From NCBI GenBank assembly GCA_036417435.1, contig CM070905.1, positions 71,131,092 through 71,195,091 of the forward strand: a stretch of DNA of 64,000 bases. The letters run 5' to 3'. The notes under the pieces are model-generated. The model saw nothing but the letters and a program-made list of their open reading frames with translations, was not told where the DNA came from and searched no databases. The DNA is from Inia geoffrensis. Its lineage: Eukaryota > Chordata > Mammalia > Artiodactyla > Iniidae. Within the stretch, counting starts at the first letter, position 1, and each line of letters opens with the position of its first letter. Shown here piece by piece: positions 12,505 to 25,117 of the stretch. A program made the translations under genes and the position numbers.

Positions 12505-13150
12505 GAGATGTGATTCACATAACCATAAAATTTACCCAACTGAGCTGTACAGTTCAGTGATGTTTTAGCGTATTCAAAGGTGTATAATCATCATTATCTA
12601 TTTCTAGAATATTTTCATTCCCCCCAAATAAACCCCATACCCATTAGCAATCACCTTCCAATCTCCCCTCCATCATACTCCCCTCTTCCAAACTCCCATC
12701 TCTGGCAACCACTAATCTACTTTCTGCCTATTGTGGACATTTCATCTAAATGAAATCATACAGTATTTGGTGTTTTTTGAATGATTTATTTCACTAAGCA
12801 CAAGGTTTTCAAGGTTCATCCTTGTTATAGCAGGTACCAATACTACATTCCGTTTTATTGCCAAATAATATGTCATTGTATAGATACACCACATTTTATT
12901 TATCCATTCATCAGTTAATGGACATTGGTAACCAATAATGCTGTTTTAATAATAATGCTGTTTTAAACATCCATGTACTTGTTTTTTGTGTAAACATATG
13001 TTCTCATAGGTTTATGCCTAGGACTGGAATTACTGGGCCACATGATAATTCTATATTTGACTTTGTGAGAAACCTCTTTAATACATAATTTTAAAAATTT
13101 TACTATATCAATTGAATGGAATAATTTTCTTTTTGTAGTAATATTACCAA
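12505..13150 (-). mobile_element. Old L1 3' portion, minus strand
   Basis: Reads as the reverse complement of an old mammalian L1: 'gtacagttcagtgatgtt', 'gaaatcatacagtattt', 'tcaaggttcatcc', 'ccacattttatttatccatt'. The 3' UTR is at the left and ORF2's C-terminal end at about 12,840-12,930. A 17-bp duplication ('aataatgctgtttta' plus 2 bp) lies at 12934-12965. Confidence 0.8.
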
Positions 13151-15060
13151 AGAGAAAAAAGTTCCAAGCATAAATAAGCCTCATTAAGACAGAATTTTTC
13201 AAAGGATGTTGTTTACTTAATTTTTCTCCAATCTGTACACCAGTATCATGACCAGGCTATGCAAGTCGGGTCCATTCTTCTCAAATATCTATAAGTAACA
13301 ATACCAGAAAGAGGTGCTAAACATACTTTCATTGTTTAGATAAATGACAGCTGTAAAGCAGAAAGGACAATTTGCAAAACTCTGAATTGTGGTGGTGGTG
13401 TTGCTATGCTTACGATGTTAATATCACAAGACAGATGGACTTTACGAAATATCGTATTTAATTTACTTTTTTGTGGGGTTTTTTTTGCCCCACCATCAAA
13501 TCAACGATAAAAGAGTCATTTACTGTAGTGACATCTACAGGCACTTTCAGAGAAAAACATACTCAACTCTCCTTTGAAACTGAAAACACTCTCATTCCCC
13601 GATCAGGAAGCCCTGTGTGGATTTAGACTGATGGTTAGTGGTCTTCAGTGTAGTACCACATAGAAGGCAGGCCTTACCCCATATTCAATTGAGTTTTAAA
13701 ACACATCTATTTGTCTACAAAACTAATTTTCATGAAATGATTAGTCATCTTAATTTCCTGCACTCCCATTCCAACCATATTTATCCAGTGAAAACTTAAC
13801 ATCACCATTTGGGATTCATACTGTACTAAAACGATTTCAGGGTCTCCAGTTGGTTCGTCTATGCCTTGTTTCACACACATAGATTATGCATTTTACGGCA
13901 TTTGAGTGTATAAAGGGAGACTGCTGCCCTCATGCTTCCTGAGCTGTAGAAACTTGTGATCCTGTCTCAAGATACTACAAGTGGAAAGGGTTATCAACTT
14001 CTTGAGAATGGCTTGAATTACCAGAGTTGGACGACTATAGAAGTCCACAAGGTTGAGTAACCTTGAAAGAGATTTACCCAAGACAACCTTTTATTTGCCA
14101 CATCTGAATGACCCCAGTTCAAGCGAAGCTGTGGAGCGGTGGGTACCAGTAGATCAGGCAAAGAGGGCAAGATGAAATGGCTTAGCCAGAGAGAACATCT
14201 CCCACAGCAAGAGACTGTGCAGTGTCCGAGATGAGGGAGGGGCAGGATGACCATGATAAACACGTCATAATGTTGCCCTATTTAAAAAAGAGCAAGCATT
14301 AGAAGTCTGCCATGCCAGAGAGCACTTGACAGTCACCTAAGATCTCCCAACAGCACCAGTTAAGTAAGTAACACTTTCTTCCCCTTTATACTTTAACTCC
14401 TCTGTCCCATCCAACCCTGAGGCAAAGGATGGAAAGTCAGGAAGATATGAAGTAAGAAAGACAGGAGATCCACTGCATCCCTTCCCAAACTTCTGGGTCC
14501 AGACTAAGAGAAAGGTAAAGGCATTAAACTGGATATGAGAATCTCAGTTTAGACTGCACTTTTAATACCATAAAAATGAAACTGAAAGTGACCAGAAAAT
14601 ATCTTCCAGGTGTGAGAAAGGAATGAATATCTGACAAAGAAGTTTTCAAAAATGGTAGAAGAAAAATAAAACTATTTCTAATTTTATACTACAGAGTCCA
14701 GCTCAAATAGTTGGCTCAGTCAGGATTTTAGTTTCTACTATCTTTTCTTTTTAGCTCATCAGTCAACTAGTTTTAGGGAAGGCTTGAATAAAAAAGAGAG
14801 ATTTTTGTCCATGTTCAAAATTCAGGAAAATATCCCAAAGGTTATAGTTATTCTAAAGCATATTTATTTTGCATATTTATAGCTTTTAATTTATATACCC
14901 TTCATTTAAATGTATCTTCCTCGTAATACTACTTTATATAGAATGTTGCCTCTAGTCTATGAGAATGAGAGCAAACTCCTTTTCTAGAAGTTCGTTTAGC
15001 CAGACTTAAACCAGACTTTTGATCCCCTAAACTTTCCCAGTCCCCGAAGGAAGGCTTTTA
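13151..15060. other. Unique non-coding sequence
   Basis: I see no repeat or gene here. The minus-strand frames at 13,893-14,263 have no recognisable domains. Confidence 0.45.
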
Positions 15061-17085
15061 TTACCTGTTCTCAATAAAGTCTAATATCAGCGTCTGAAAG
15101 TGTCTGCCTTCTGTGAAAGCTAATAATTTATCTTTGCTGAAGGCTCTTCTGAGTTCCCTACCCTTCACCCCCAAGAGGAAGTTCCCATGGCCAGAATGTG
15201 CTGTGTGTCTCCAAGTGGCTTTCCGAGGAGACTGCCTTGCAGACTGACTTATGCTGATCAGACGTGAGGATTCTGAAACTTCACAAATATTTATCAAAAA
15301 GATTTACAGACACTTGGTTTTTATAACTGCCTGTTGATACAACTGCCACATCAGACTGCCTAAAAAATAAAATGGATTACTCATCAGACAGGAGCATAAA
15401 TGATGAAACACAAAAGACCCACTAGTAATTATATAACCCCCTGTGAACCACAGGACAATGAAGGTGAGGGTCCAAGGAAAGGTTTCTGTAATTTTTTTTT
15501 TCACCCCATGCAGGATGAATTATGCTGTTCAGGTAAGAGTAATGAAACAGAGGAACAGGGGAGGAAGTGCTTTCAAGAACCAATTTACTGATAGCAAAGA
15601 CCAAGAGGTAGTGATGTGTGTTGCACAAATATCCACTTCCTTGTCCCGTGCCACACACAAGCTCCAGCCACACCACTGAGTCATCCAGCAGCTGTCACTC
15701 CCTTATCTCCGGCAATCTTCCACCTTCCCAGTTTCTTCCACTAGAACTCAGGCAACCCTCAAGATTCAAGGATGCAGTGGATCGGGTGAAGAAGGAATAC
15801 TGTGTGCACTTCTCCCTCTCTTCTATTTCCCTGGGCAGACTTCCCTACCCATCACCACCATAAGGTAGGAAAGCAGGAGCCAGTCCAGTGCCCAGTGGAG
15901 GTGGCAGCGTATGATTTAGGGCACAGCTCTGATTGGCCTGGGAGGTGAAGTGTTAACAACATGAATTAAGCAAATCTGTTCACCCTGAGCATTTTTTCCT
16001 CCCATCCATCCACTGTGTCCTTCTCCCCGATCCCCATTCCCATCCCAAGCCCTCTTTAAAAGCTCTCCTAGGGGAAAATAGTAACCACCACCACCCCACC
16101 AACTAAGCTCATCGAGAGGATCTCCTCACACATTAGTATCTGAGGTAGCTAAAGTGCTCTGGGAAATATTAATTTAAAGGGAAGAGCAGCATTGAGCAAC
16201 TTAGGAGTACAATCATTAAAAGAAAAATTATGTATAGTGTTGATTAAACAAGAATTAATAAACCAAAAACAGGATTTGAAAGTAAACACATGAAATATCT
16301 TCAAAGAGACAGACAGGATACTGAAAACAAGAAATGGGGGTTTGGGGCAGAGGTGAAGGGAAGTCATATAAAAAGTGGGTATGTTACTATGGACAGAGAT
16401 TTGAAACAATAATGTAATAACTCGGTTGATTATCATAGATAGATACAGCTGCAGAACTACAAGACTCAGTGGAGGAACTTGCCCAGTCAAAGGTGGTACA
16501 GTATGTTCTCCAAGGTATTGCTTAATCCACTAGATAACCCTGTCTATTACAATCTAATACAATCTCCTTTTAGGAATATCATTTCCTCTCCCTATTTAAG
16601 TCATAGCCAAACTACCTTTACCTTCATTCACATTACTAAACTGTAAACATAACATACCAGGACCAAGTATCTGCATCCAGACAGATCACTTCACAGTTTT
16701 ATTTTAGATCTTGGGTTGGTGGTGGATGCCTGGCTACATTAATATAAATAAAGTGTCAATCCTGGTGACTGTCTCCAACCCAAGATGGTGCGGCCTCCAA
16801 CATTTTCACTTCCCGAAATTGAAATGGCCTGTGACTAACACATTCTAGCCTACCCCCGCCAAAAGATAGCAAATACATTGATAAATGCACTTAAAAAATT
16901 AAATTCCTTTTCACCAGGTACCCTGTTATGTAGAGTGAGATTTGATATGCTCAAGGAAACATATGTGCTGGTGTTCAAGGATCATCTGCTTAAAAAAAAA
17001 TGAAAAAAAAACAGACTGCTTTAAGAATTTGAAACATTTGTTCCTTTTTTATTTCAGGCCGATGGATAAATTAGAACACATACTC
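15061..17085. other. Unique non-coding sequence
   Basis: Overlapping open frames on both strands at 15,400-15,863 and a 113-codon minus frame at 16,149-16,490 show no family motif. Their overlap in several frames argues against coding. An 'aataaagtgtcaatcctggt' phrase near 16,747 might be an LTR poly(A) site, but no LTR boundary was found. Confidence 0.4.
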
Positions 17086-17101
17086 AAAGTTAGCTATTCT
17101 T

Positions 17102-17314
17102 GGGTTTCCCTGGTGACGCAGTGGTTTAGAGTCCACCTGCCGACGCAGGAAACACGGGTTCGTGCCCCGGTCCGGGAAGATCCCACATGCTGCGGAGCGG
17201 CTGGGCCCGTGAGCCATGGCCGCTGAGCCTGTGCGTCCGGAGCCTGTGCTCCGCAACAGGAGAGACCACAACAGTGAGAGGCCCGCGTACCACACACACA
17301 CACACACACACACA
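17102..17314 (+). mobile_element. CHR-type SINE whose tail is a (CA)n microsatellite
   Basis: Full-length SINE body. In place of poly(A), 'gtac' is followed by about 12 CA units at 17291-17314. A perfect 16-bp target-site duplication 'aaagttagctattctt' lies at 17086-17101 and 17315-17330, so the CA tract lies inside the inserted unit. Confidence 0.95.
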
Positions 17315-17330
17315 AAAGTTAGCTATTCTT

Positions 17331-18519
17331 TTGGTCTGGAGGAAAACACTTCGGACTGGGACTACGTCTAAGCTCTACATAGAGCCTCAATACTAGTTTG
17401 GGATGCCATACAGGCAGGGTTCCCCCAACCCCACAACCTACTACTACAAGTGTTGTGAAGAGTAACTGTTTGAATTACAAAATATTTTTCCTGAGACCAC
17501 AGAATTTGAAGCTTTGTCTCTAAAATTGTGGCGTCATATAAGATACATATCATGATTTCCCAGATCAAAAGTAGGACATTCATTCCCTTCACACTATAAA
17601 GGTTATTAAATACTCACAATGGGCCAGGAAAGACAAATCCCCATATTCATGAAAATAACTTAACAATATTTGGAAGAAAGATTTTAGATGAACAGAATCA
17701 CTTACATTATTCTTTTTAAAATCACTACTATAATATATGACAGCACTGGCTTTCAACATACTAATTTTACTAGTCCCTAATCCACAGATTAGCGTCTTAA
17801 GCGTTGAAAACTTTTCCTCCTGAGGACACCCAGAAACGTACTGGAAAAGTACTGAAATACATGTCTTGCGGCAGCAATTAATAGGAAATGCGTATATGAC
17901 TCAGATTTAATGCTGTCCTCCTGAATCTTCACACTGTAAAATGTAATTTACAATCCATGTATAAAATACTGCTTTTTCTGTATATGGGCAAGTGGGTAGA
18001 AGAAACCACTTGGTCATATGATGTCTGTAACAATAAGACCTAAAAAATACGTATATACTATATTTAAATGATTTACACAATCTTGGAAAGAGAAGAAAAG
18101 AGACAGAAAAATGAGGATTTAATTAGCTTGTGGGTTGAGTAACATCCAAGGGCTAATACCTCTCCTTGCAGAAAAAGATGATTTTCTGATGACATCATCC
18201 ATTACAACATGCAGGATACAAAGAGAGGACACTGCAGAGTCGTTACCATGCCCTATAGAGAGACAAGTGTCTGCTTCAGTAGCTCATCATCAAGTTTTAG
18301 CCTTTAGTTAAAGATACTCAGAACTGGCTATGTAAGGCATTTACCATTACACACTTGGCCTCAAACCCCCTTAGTTGGCTTAAAATCTCTAATTTTTTCT
18401 TTCTGGTAACTAAGAATTTTAAGTAAGAAGTGAAAAAGTGAACAAAGTTTAGAAAAGGGAAAAATTGGCTTTCTTAGTCTGTGTTTACATAACACGAAAA
18501 TGACAGAAGAAGAAACAAA
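17331..18519. other. Unique non-coding sequence
   Basis: No gene, RNA or repeat recognised. Confidence 0.45.
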
Positions 18520-19264
18520 ATTTATGAACGGTAGTGGTAATATCATTTCCCCTTACAGTTACCTTGCTGCACCACTTGAGTGAATTAGAAACCAAACATA
18601 CTAAGAAGAAACACAAGCAAACACGCTCTGAAGCAATACACTTGCAATCAGATCTCAAAGAATCCATTAAATCAAGGATCATGGCTTCAAAGTCAAAAAT
18701 CACAATGCATGCAAGGAAATGGGGCAGCATGAGAGACAGTGATTAGAAAAAATATAGCAGATTCAGATTTGCAAAAGTTCTAGACATTGGAATGATCTGA
18801 TAACAAATATAAAGTGTGTTTTATATGTCTATAGAAATAATGTATAGATAAGAAAAGCATAACCAGACAGTTCTAATACATAAAATTCCTAGAAATAAAA
18901 AAATATATATTTAGATATAAAAACTCAATGTATAGGTTAAACAACAAATTAGAAATGAAAGATGAGAACACAATTAAACTGATAGAAAAACCTGAAGAAA
19001 TTGTCCAGAATATAGAATGAGATAGAAAGTATGGTCAGAAGTTAAAGAACGTGAGGGATAAAATGAGAAGACCTAATATCTATGTATAACAGTTTCAGTA
19101 ATAGGAAAATGAGAGAATAGGGTGGAAGTTATCATTCAAAAAGAGGATGACTGAGAATTTTGCAGAATTGTTGGATTTTTAGATTTAGGAATCCCAGTGA
19201 ATTATAAGCAGGATAAACATCATAGAACACTGAAGCAAAGAAGAAAATCTTAAACATAGCCAGA

Positions 19265-19575
19265 GATGGAATAATATTCAGCAATGAAAAGAAGTGAACA
19301 TGCTGCAAAATGGATGAATGTCAAAAAATTATGCTGAGCCGAAGAAACCAGATGCAAAAGACCGAATATGACTGGATTTATGAAATGCCCAAAAGGCTAA
19401 TTTATACAGAGAAAAGGCAGAATAATTGTGGACTAGAGATAGGTGAAGAAATTAACTGCAAATTGTCCTGAGGAAACTCTCTGGGGATATGGAAATGTTC
19501 TATAACCAGATTGTAGTGATGGATATACAATCCTATACATTTACTAAAATCAACAAATTGTGCCCTTAAAAAAAA
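19265..19575 (+). mobile_element. L1 3' end nested in an older L1
   Basis: 'ggaataatattcagcaatgaaaagaa', 'atgctgcaaaatggatgaatgt' and 'gaaatgttctataaccagattgtagtgatgg' are the end of ORF2 and the 3' UTR of an old L1. This block lies between ORF1-end and ORF2 sequence of the host L1, so it is a separate insertion or a rearrangement. No target-site duplication was resolved. Confidence 0.6.
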
Positions 19576-20048
19576 GATAAGGTGAGCTCTGAAAGAAAAA
19601 AAAAGAATAAGATATATCAGGCAAACATAAGCCAAAAGAAAGGTGGATTAGCTAAATTGATGCAAGATAAAACACAGTTTATGGTAAAACATTATTAGAA
19701 ATAGATCTGGTCATGCTATAATAATAAAAGGTTTAAATCACCAGGTAGATGCAAAAGTTCTAAATTTGTATGTAACTAACAATACAGATCAAAATACATA
19801 AAGCAAGAATCTACAGAACTGCAAAATGCTAATAAGTCCATCACCACAATGGTAAGTTTAAAAATATCCTTAGTAATTAATAGGTCAAGTAGACAAAAGT
19901 ATCAGTAAGACCACAGAATATGTGAACAGTGTATTTACTTATTTGAAACTAATGGACATATAAAATCCATTATACCTAATAAAATTTTTATGCATAAAGA
20001 AAAAATATAAAAGTTGCTAGAAAGCATGCCTCAAAAAAACCTTCAAGG

Positions 20049-20249
20049 GGCTTCCCTGGTAGCGCAGTGGTTGAGAGTCCTCCTGCCAATGCAGGGGACA
20101 CAGGTTCGTGCCCCGGTCCGGGAAGATCCCACATGCCACAGAGCAGCTGGGCCCGTGAGCCATGGCCGCTGAGCCTGCGCGCCCGGAGCCTGTGCTCCGC
20201 AACGGGAGAGGCCACAGCAGTGAGAGGCTGGCGTACCGCAAAAAAAAAT
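20049..20249 (+). mobile_element. CHR-type tRNA-derived SINE, full length
   Basis: Complete body with a short poly(A) tail. Target-site duplication 'aaccttcaagg' at 20038-20048 and 20250-20260. Inserted in the old L1. Confidence 0.94.
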
Positions 20250-22078
20250 AACCTTCAAGGATTTACATGATGCAGATCACATAACCTGACTTCAATACAA
20301 TATTCAGAGATAATTAGAAAACGATGACATAGTTGGAAATTAAAAACATTCTTCCAATAAATAAAAAATAAATAAAAATCATAATGGAAAAGAACTGAAA
20401 GATAATGAAATACAGTTACACATATCAAAACTTGTACAACATAGCTAAAGCAGTACTTAGACACTGATTGCCTTAAGACATTTTCATAACATAAAACCAG
20501 AAAAGTAATAAGCTAAGCAAAAACTTGACATAACAGATGAAAGCCAACAAAAGTTGTAAAGAGGAAGAGAAATAAATAAAAATTAAATAGAAAACAAAGA
20601 TACAACAGAGGTAAACAAAAGTTTTAAAGTTTTTTTTTAATCTTTTAATAAATAAAAAGATTAGCAAGATGGATGAAAAAAACAAAGGAAAATCCACAAA
20701 CATTAGAAATTAAAAGGGAGGCATAATGAGAGCAATTAAAAGGTTATTAAGAGGATATTCTGAACAACCTTATATCACTAAATTTGAAAACTTAGCTAAA
20801 ATGAATAATTTTTTAAAAATAATTTAACAAAATTGATTCAAGGAGAAATACTAAAAATACTGAAACACTAAAGATAATAAAACTAATCAATAGTTTATAA
20901 TCATCCCTAAAGGAAAACACGAATACTAAATGACTTGACAGGCAAGGTCTACCAATCATTTTAAGGTCCATATATGAGAATCCTACCAACATTAATCCAG
21001 AAAACAGAAAAACAAAGAACACTACCCAATTCATTTTCTGAAGCTAGTAAAACTTTTGACACCAAAACCAGAGAAGGTCTGTAAGTGAAAGAAAACTTAG
21101 AGGCCAAACTCACTCTTGAACATGGATGCACCACAATAAAATACTAGCAGACCAAATCCAGCAGTGAATATAAAAGCCATCATGATCGATTTGGGTTGAA
21201 ATGGAAGGTTAACAATAATATAAGAAAATCAATGATTCAACACATTAACACATTATAGGAGGGGAATCATATACTCATTCCAATAGGTACAGAAAAAGCA
21301 TTAGATGCAGTTTAGTAGTATCCATGATTTCAAATAATTATACACACACTAGGAACAGAAAGGAATCTAAGGAATCTGATAAAGTGTGCCTACAGAAGCT
21401 ATGTCCAATATGGTGCTTGATGGCAAAATGTGAACGCATTCCTTTCATAAGAGCAAGACACATGTGCCTGCTATCACCCTACAGAGCTGACAATTGCACA
21501 GTGCTTATCTTGTGCCCAGTGTGGTTTTCACATACTTTGCTTTTAGACAATGGATAGAGGATTTGGTGAGGTACAAGATCCCGGTGTTAATACACTGTCT
21601 CTCAGGGTTGCCAATAGCAAATGACAAATTTTCTGGTGACAGGCAAATACTACTATAATCTCCAGAAGAGCTGCTTCAAGGGAATGACAACACTCTCCCC
21701 AGAGTCTCTGCAATGCAAAGTGAAACTTGTTGTTTATTGTGCAAGATTAGGCAATGCAATATTTCTGATAACAGTTTGAACTCTGGGAATTAGACTGGCT
21801 TTTCATTTTCTGAAAACAGTGATAGCAATCTACTTTACAACAGAGCACTGAGAAAAAATTGCCTGTGTGTGGTCAGTGATTTCTCATCCTTTAAGGAAAA
21901 ACACTGAAATACTGTACCTCCTATTTAACAGTATCTTTAAAAGGATACTGAGGTCAAACTTAAACACAACTGATTAAACTTAGGACAGGCAAGGGTTCAG
22001 TTTGTCTTATTTTTTATTTTTCTACATTCCACTGCCTGCCTAGCCCCAGAAATATAACAATGATTTTTTGAAATAAAG

Positions 22079-22132
22079 AAGGAAGGAAGGAAGGGAAGGG
22101 AAGGAGGGAGGGAGGAAGGAAGAAAAGAAAAT
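22079..22132 (+). repeat. (GGAA)n-rich purine tract
   Basis: About 50 bases with only A and G, mainly aagg/gaag/ggga units. A homopurine run of this length could form non-B DNA. Confidence 0.9.
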
Positions 22133-22613
22133 TGAAAGGTTCAATAAGCTAAAGAAAAGTAAAAAACTATTTTTCTTCATTTTATTTAACCCTTTATAAG
22201 GTGTGATGTTACAGATGCTGGGGAATGTATCACACTCAGTTGTTTCAACAGCATGTGTGGAGCATCTATGATACATCAGGCACAGTGCTGGGCTCTGGGT
22301 AGAGAAATGAAAAGGCATGAAGCATTCTCTCAAGGCATTTTGAGTTGAGTGGAAATTGGAAGCATGCGTGTACCCCTCCAAGCAATGAAAAAGATGTTTT
22401 ACAGACATCTGAGCACGTGTCAAGAGACACTTTAAAAAATACTGTGTAAAAAGTTTAACATCAAAATGAATTTTCAGTTAACATAGATGTGATACACCTA
22501 CACCTGGTTGCAAAGAAGAGAAATGTTAAAGAAAAACAGACTACAATACAAATTAATAATCTGAGGAAAGAATTTTAAAATGACAAATGTGAAGTAGAAA
22601 CATATATACATAT

Positions 22614-22635
22614 ATGTGTGTGTGTGTGTGTGTAT
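22614..22635. repeat. (TG)n microsatellite
   Basis: About ten TG units following an alternating 'catatatacatatatg' stretch. Confidence 0.9.
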
Positions 22636-23439
22636 GCTATTCTGTCATTGGACAATGCCTTTTTTAAAAGTTGGATGTTTTGTCTTGTGAGCAACATTTT
22701 TCAAGCTCAGTTGCACCTATCAGTGATTTGAACCTGAAATTAGCAGTACAGCCTCTGACCAAAGAAAACGGTCATGCCTAAAAGGATCATCAATGACCAA
22801 GGAAATAATGGAGGGAAGTCCACACTGGACTCGCCATAGGACCTAACAGAGAAAATTTTGGTAAGCTGGGGGACCTGACTTTTCTAAGTCTACAGTGGTA
22901 ATGGTAGCCAAAATGTAAACAGCATATATTGCATTGGGCTCTATGTCAAGCAGCTGACACTAGTCATTCCACACGGACAGTTTAGGTTTCGGCCTGATGT
23001 AAATTCTGATCAAACCATTTTTCTTTCTGCCCACTGGCCACGGCAAGGTTTAGACACTCACTCCCTTTCATCAAAGGGTAGATCAGAAATTAATGAGAGC
23101 ATCACAAACCTCCACCCTTATCTTCTTTGTTCCCCAGAACTCCCTGGGAATGGTCAGAGTGAAGCCAGGGCCACACAGATGTTACTTTTCCTATCCTTTT
23201 CTGATGGATCTTGTATGAACTGAGCAAAAGCTAAAAAAAAAAATCCCTTCAAATCAACCATGAGACATTCTAAGAAGGTGGACTTTACTACGTAACGAAG
23301 GCATTAAGATAGGGCTAGCATACACATGGGGCTATTGGTTGAGATCACCTTTCCACAGAAAAACCTGAGAACAGTGATTAAGGGCTCAGAAAGTTCATTT
23401 CCTTGGATCCACCAATTTTCATGTCTAAGAATCTTTTCT

Positions 23440-24085
23440 AGTTCAGTCTAAACAGAAGTATACACAAATGTGTGTGACCATGAATATTCAACAGTTTGTT
23501 TATAATAGCAAAAAATGTGGAAACAATCTAAATTTCCAACAATGGAGCAATGGATAATTCTAGCTTAGGAGAGAATAATAGGTAGGTATCTAAAATAATG
23601 TTATGAAAGAGGGTTTCTAAACCTCGGCGTCATTGACATTTTGGACTACATAATCTTTGTTGTGAGGCTGCCCTGTGTGCTGTAAGACGTGGAGCAGCAA
23701 CCCAAGCCTCTACCCAGTAGTTGCCAGAAGCAAAAATTGTTTCCACATGTTACCAAATATCCTCGGGGGTGAAAACTGCCCCTGGTTGGGAATCCCTGTT
23801 ATACAGGAATATTTATTGTCATGGGAAAGGGTCCACAATGAGCTAAAAGATGAAAGAAGGAGGCTACAAAGCACTATGACAAATATGCTCCCCTCTCCCT
23901 CCCCCCCTGCCACATACAGACACCTTTTCTTTTTGTTTTAGAACTGGAAGGATAGGCACCAAAATATTAATAAAAATTATCTCTGGCTGGTGAGATTACA
24001 GGGGCCTCTTTTTTTCATTCTCTGGTGTTATCTAAGTTTTCTGAGTTGAACTTTTATTCCTTTTATCACAAGAAACAAAATGGGT
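23440..24085 (+). mobile_element. Old L1 3' end, split by MER5A
   Basis: 'tttataatagcaaaaaatgtggaaacaatctaaatttcc' lies to the left of MER5A. 'gaatatttattgtcatggg', 'actggaaggataggcaccaaaatattaata' and 'ttatctctggctggtgagatta' lie to the right. These are consecutive parts of an old L1 3' region. The insertion at 23,609-23,798 divides them. Confidence 0.72.
23609..23798 (+). mobile_element. MER5A-type hAT-Charlie MITE
   Basis: Length 190 bp, as expected for MER5A (~189). Internal landmarks: 'acctcggcgtcattgacattt', 'tttgttgtgaggctgccctgtg', 'cctctacccagtag', 'gcccctggttgggaatccctg'. The termini are imperfect inverted repeats. Flanks 'ttatgaaa' (23601-23608) and 'ttatacag' (23799-23806) are a plausible decayed 8-bp duplication. 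Confidence 0.87.
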
Positions 24086-24604
24086 GGCGTTTATGAGCAC
24101 CACTAAATGGGCCTCCAGCATAAATATGACAGCGTGTCTGCTTCCAAAACAAAGGACAGTCAATGGCTAAGGAATGCAATGTCATTATTGAAACATCTTC
24201 CAAAAGGGGACTTTCCTTCCCCACAATACACTGAGTCCTCTGCTGCAGGGATTAAGGAAGGTCTGCAGACCGGGAGAATGGGTCTTCCCTTTGGGGCACG
24301 TCCTCCTCCCCAAGCCAAGCCATTGGCCTAGGTGCTCAGTGTTGTTGGAAAGTTTAGGTTTCCAGGTGGAATATTAGCCCCTAGGCCATGTGGAACAAGT
24401 AAGCAGAAAACCAACATTCCTGTGGTACTGTGCTTAACCAATCTCCTCTCCAGGGGTGTCTGTGTGTAAAGAATGTGGAAAGAAAATAAGCAGTAGTCAC
24501 TTATGAAACATTAGGGTCTGAAAGTCACAGGCATCATTCCATGTTCCCCCATTTCCCATGCCTCAGTTCTTTTTGGTGCAAACACATGTGTACACACACA
24601 TGCT

Positions 24605-24644
<40 letters not shown>

Positions 24645-25117
24645 CACACACACACATTTCCAGAGAAATCTTTAGTCAGTAATAAGGCCATCTGAATGAG
24701 AACGGTCCAGATCCTGACTTGGAGAGGATCCTTGGTCCCCACAGTTATACTGATGGGATCACGCTATCCTACACCTTTCCTATGGCATTTCAGTGTGGGA
24801 AGATGTTAGATTAATGAGGGGGAGAAGGATGCACTACCGAGAAGGGGAAGCAAAAGTGTGCACAAAGAAGCAGTCAGGGATGTGACCAACTTTACCTACT
24901 TTCCAGTTCTACCCAACCTGGGCAAACGCTAATCCTGCCGTAAATAAGTCTTTCTCAGAGTGATTCACTAGAAATCAACCACTGTATCCAGAGATTCTAT
25001 CTAAACATAAGCTTCAAAAATATTTTCCACATATTAAGTACTTACTCCAAAATATCCAAGTTTCTACTGAAATCAACTACATACTAAGCTGTGATGATAC
25101 TTTCCTCTGAGTAAGCT
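24086..25117. other. Unique non-coding sequence
   Basis: No gene or named repeat seen, apart from the CA tract listed separately. The 74-codon frame at 24,107-24,331 has no recognisable motif. Confidence 0.45.
24588..24656. repeat. Compound (CA)n microsatellite
   Basis: About 70 bp of CA repeats with small interruptions (gtgtaca, tgctca, aaa). Likely length-variable. Confidence 0.95.

Larger units (their letters stand above)
18520..21340 (+). mobile_element. Old L1 (5' region, ORF1 and part of ORF2), inactive
   Basis: Diverged L1 phrases appear in order: an ORF1-like purine-rich region (18,900-19,250), 'gaagaaaatcttaaacatagccagag' at about 19,240, then ORF2 pieces from 'gccaaaagaaaggtggattag' (19,631) to 'aggtacagaaaaagcattagatgcag' (21,286-21,311, the reverse transcriptase region). 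All frames are broken. It is interrupted by another L1 3' end (19,265-19,575) and a SINE (20,049-20,249). Confidence 0.7.
21341..23439. other. Mostly unique, with simple repeats and a possible L2/MIR piece
   Basis: No gene recognised. 'gtggagcatctatgatacatcaggcacagtgctgggctctggg' at about 22,257-22,300 resembles the common L2/MIR phrase '(gag)cacctactatgtgccaggcactgtgct'. The simple repeats at 22,079-22,125 and 22,614-22,635 are listed separately. Confidence 0.45.

Noticed and set aside
15400..15863. Cluster of open frames on both strands
   Set aside because: Five frames overlap on both strands with no motif, and none looks like a conserved exon.
16730..16840. Possible LTR end near 'aataaagtgtcaatcctgg'
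   Set aside because: No TG/CA boundaries, no flanking duplication and no interrupted host element were found to define it.
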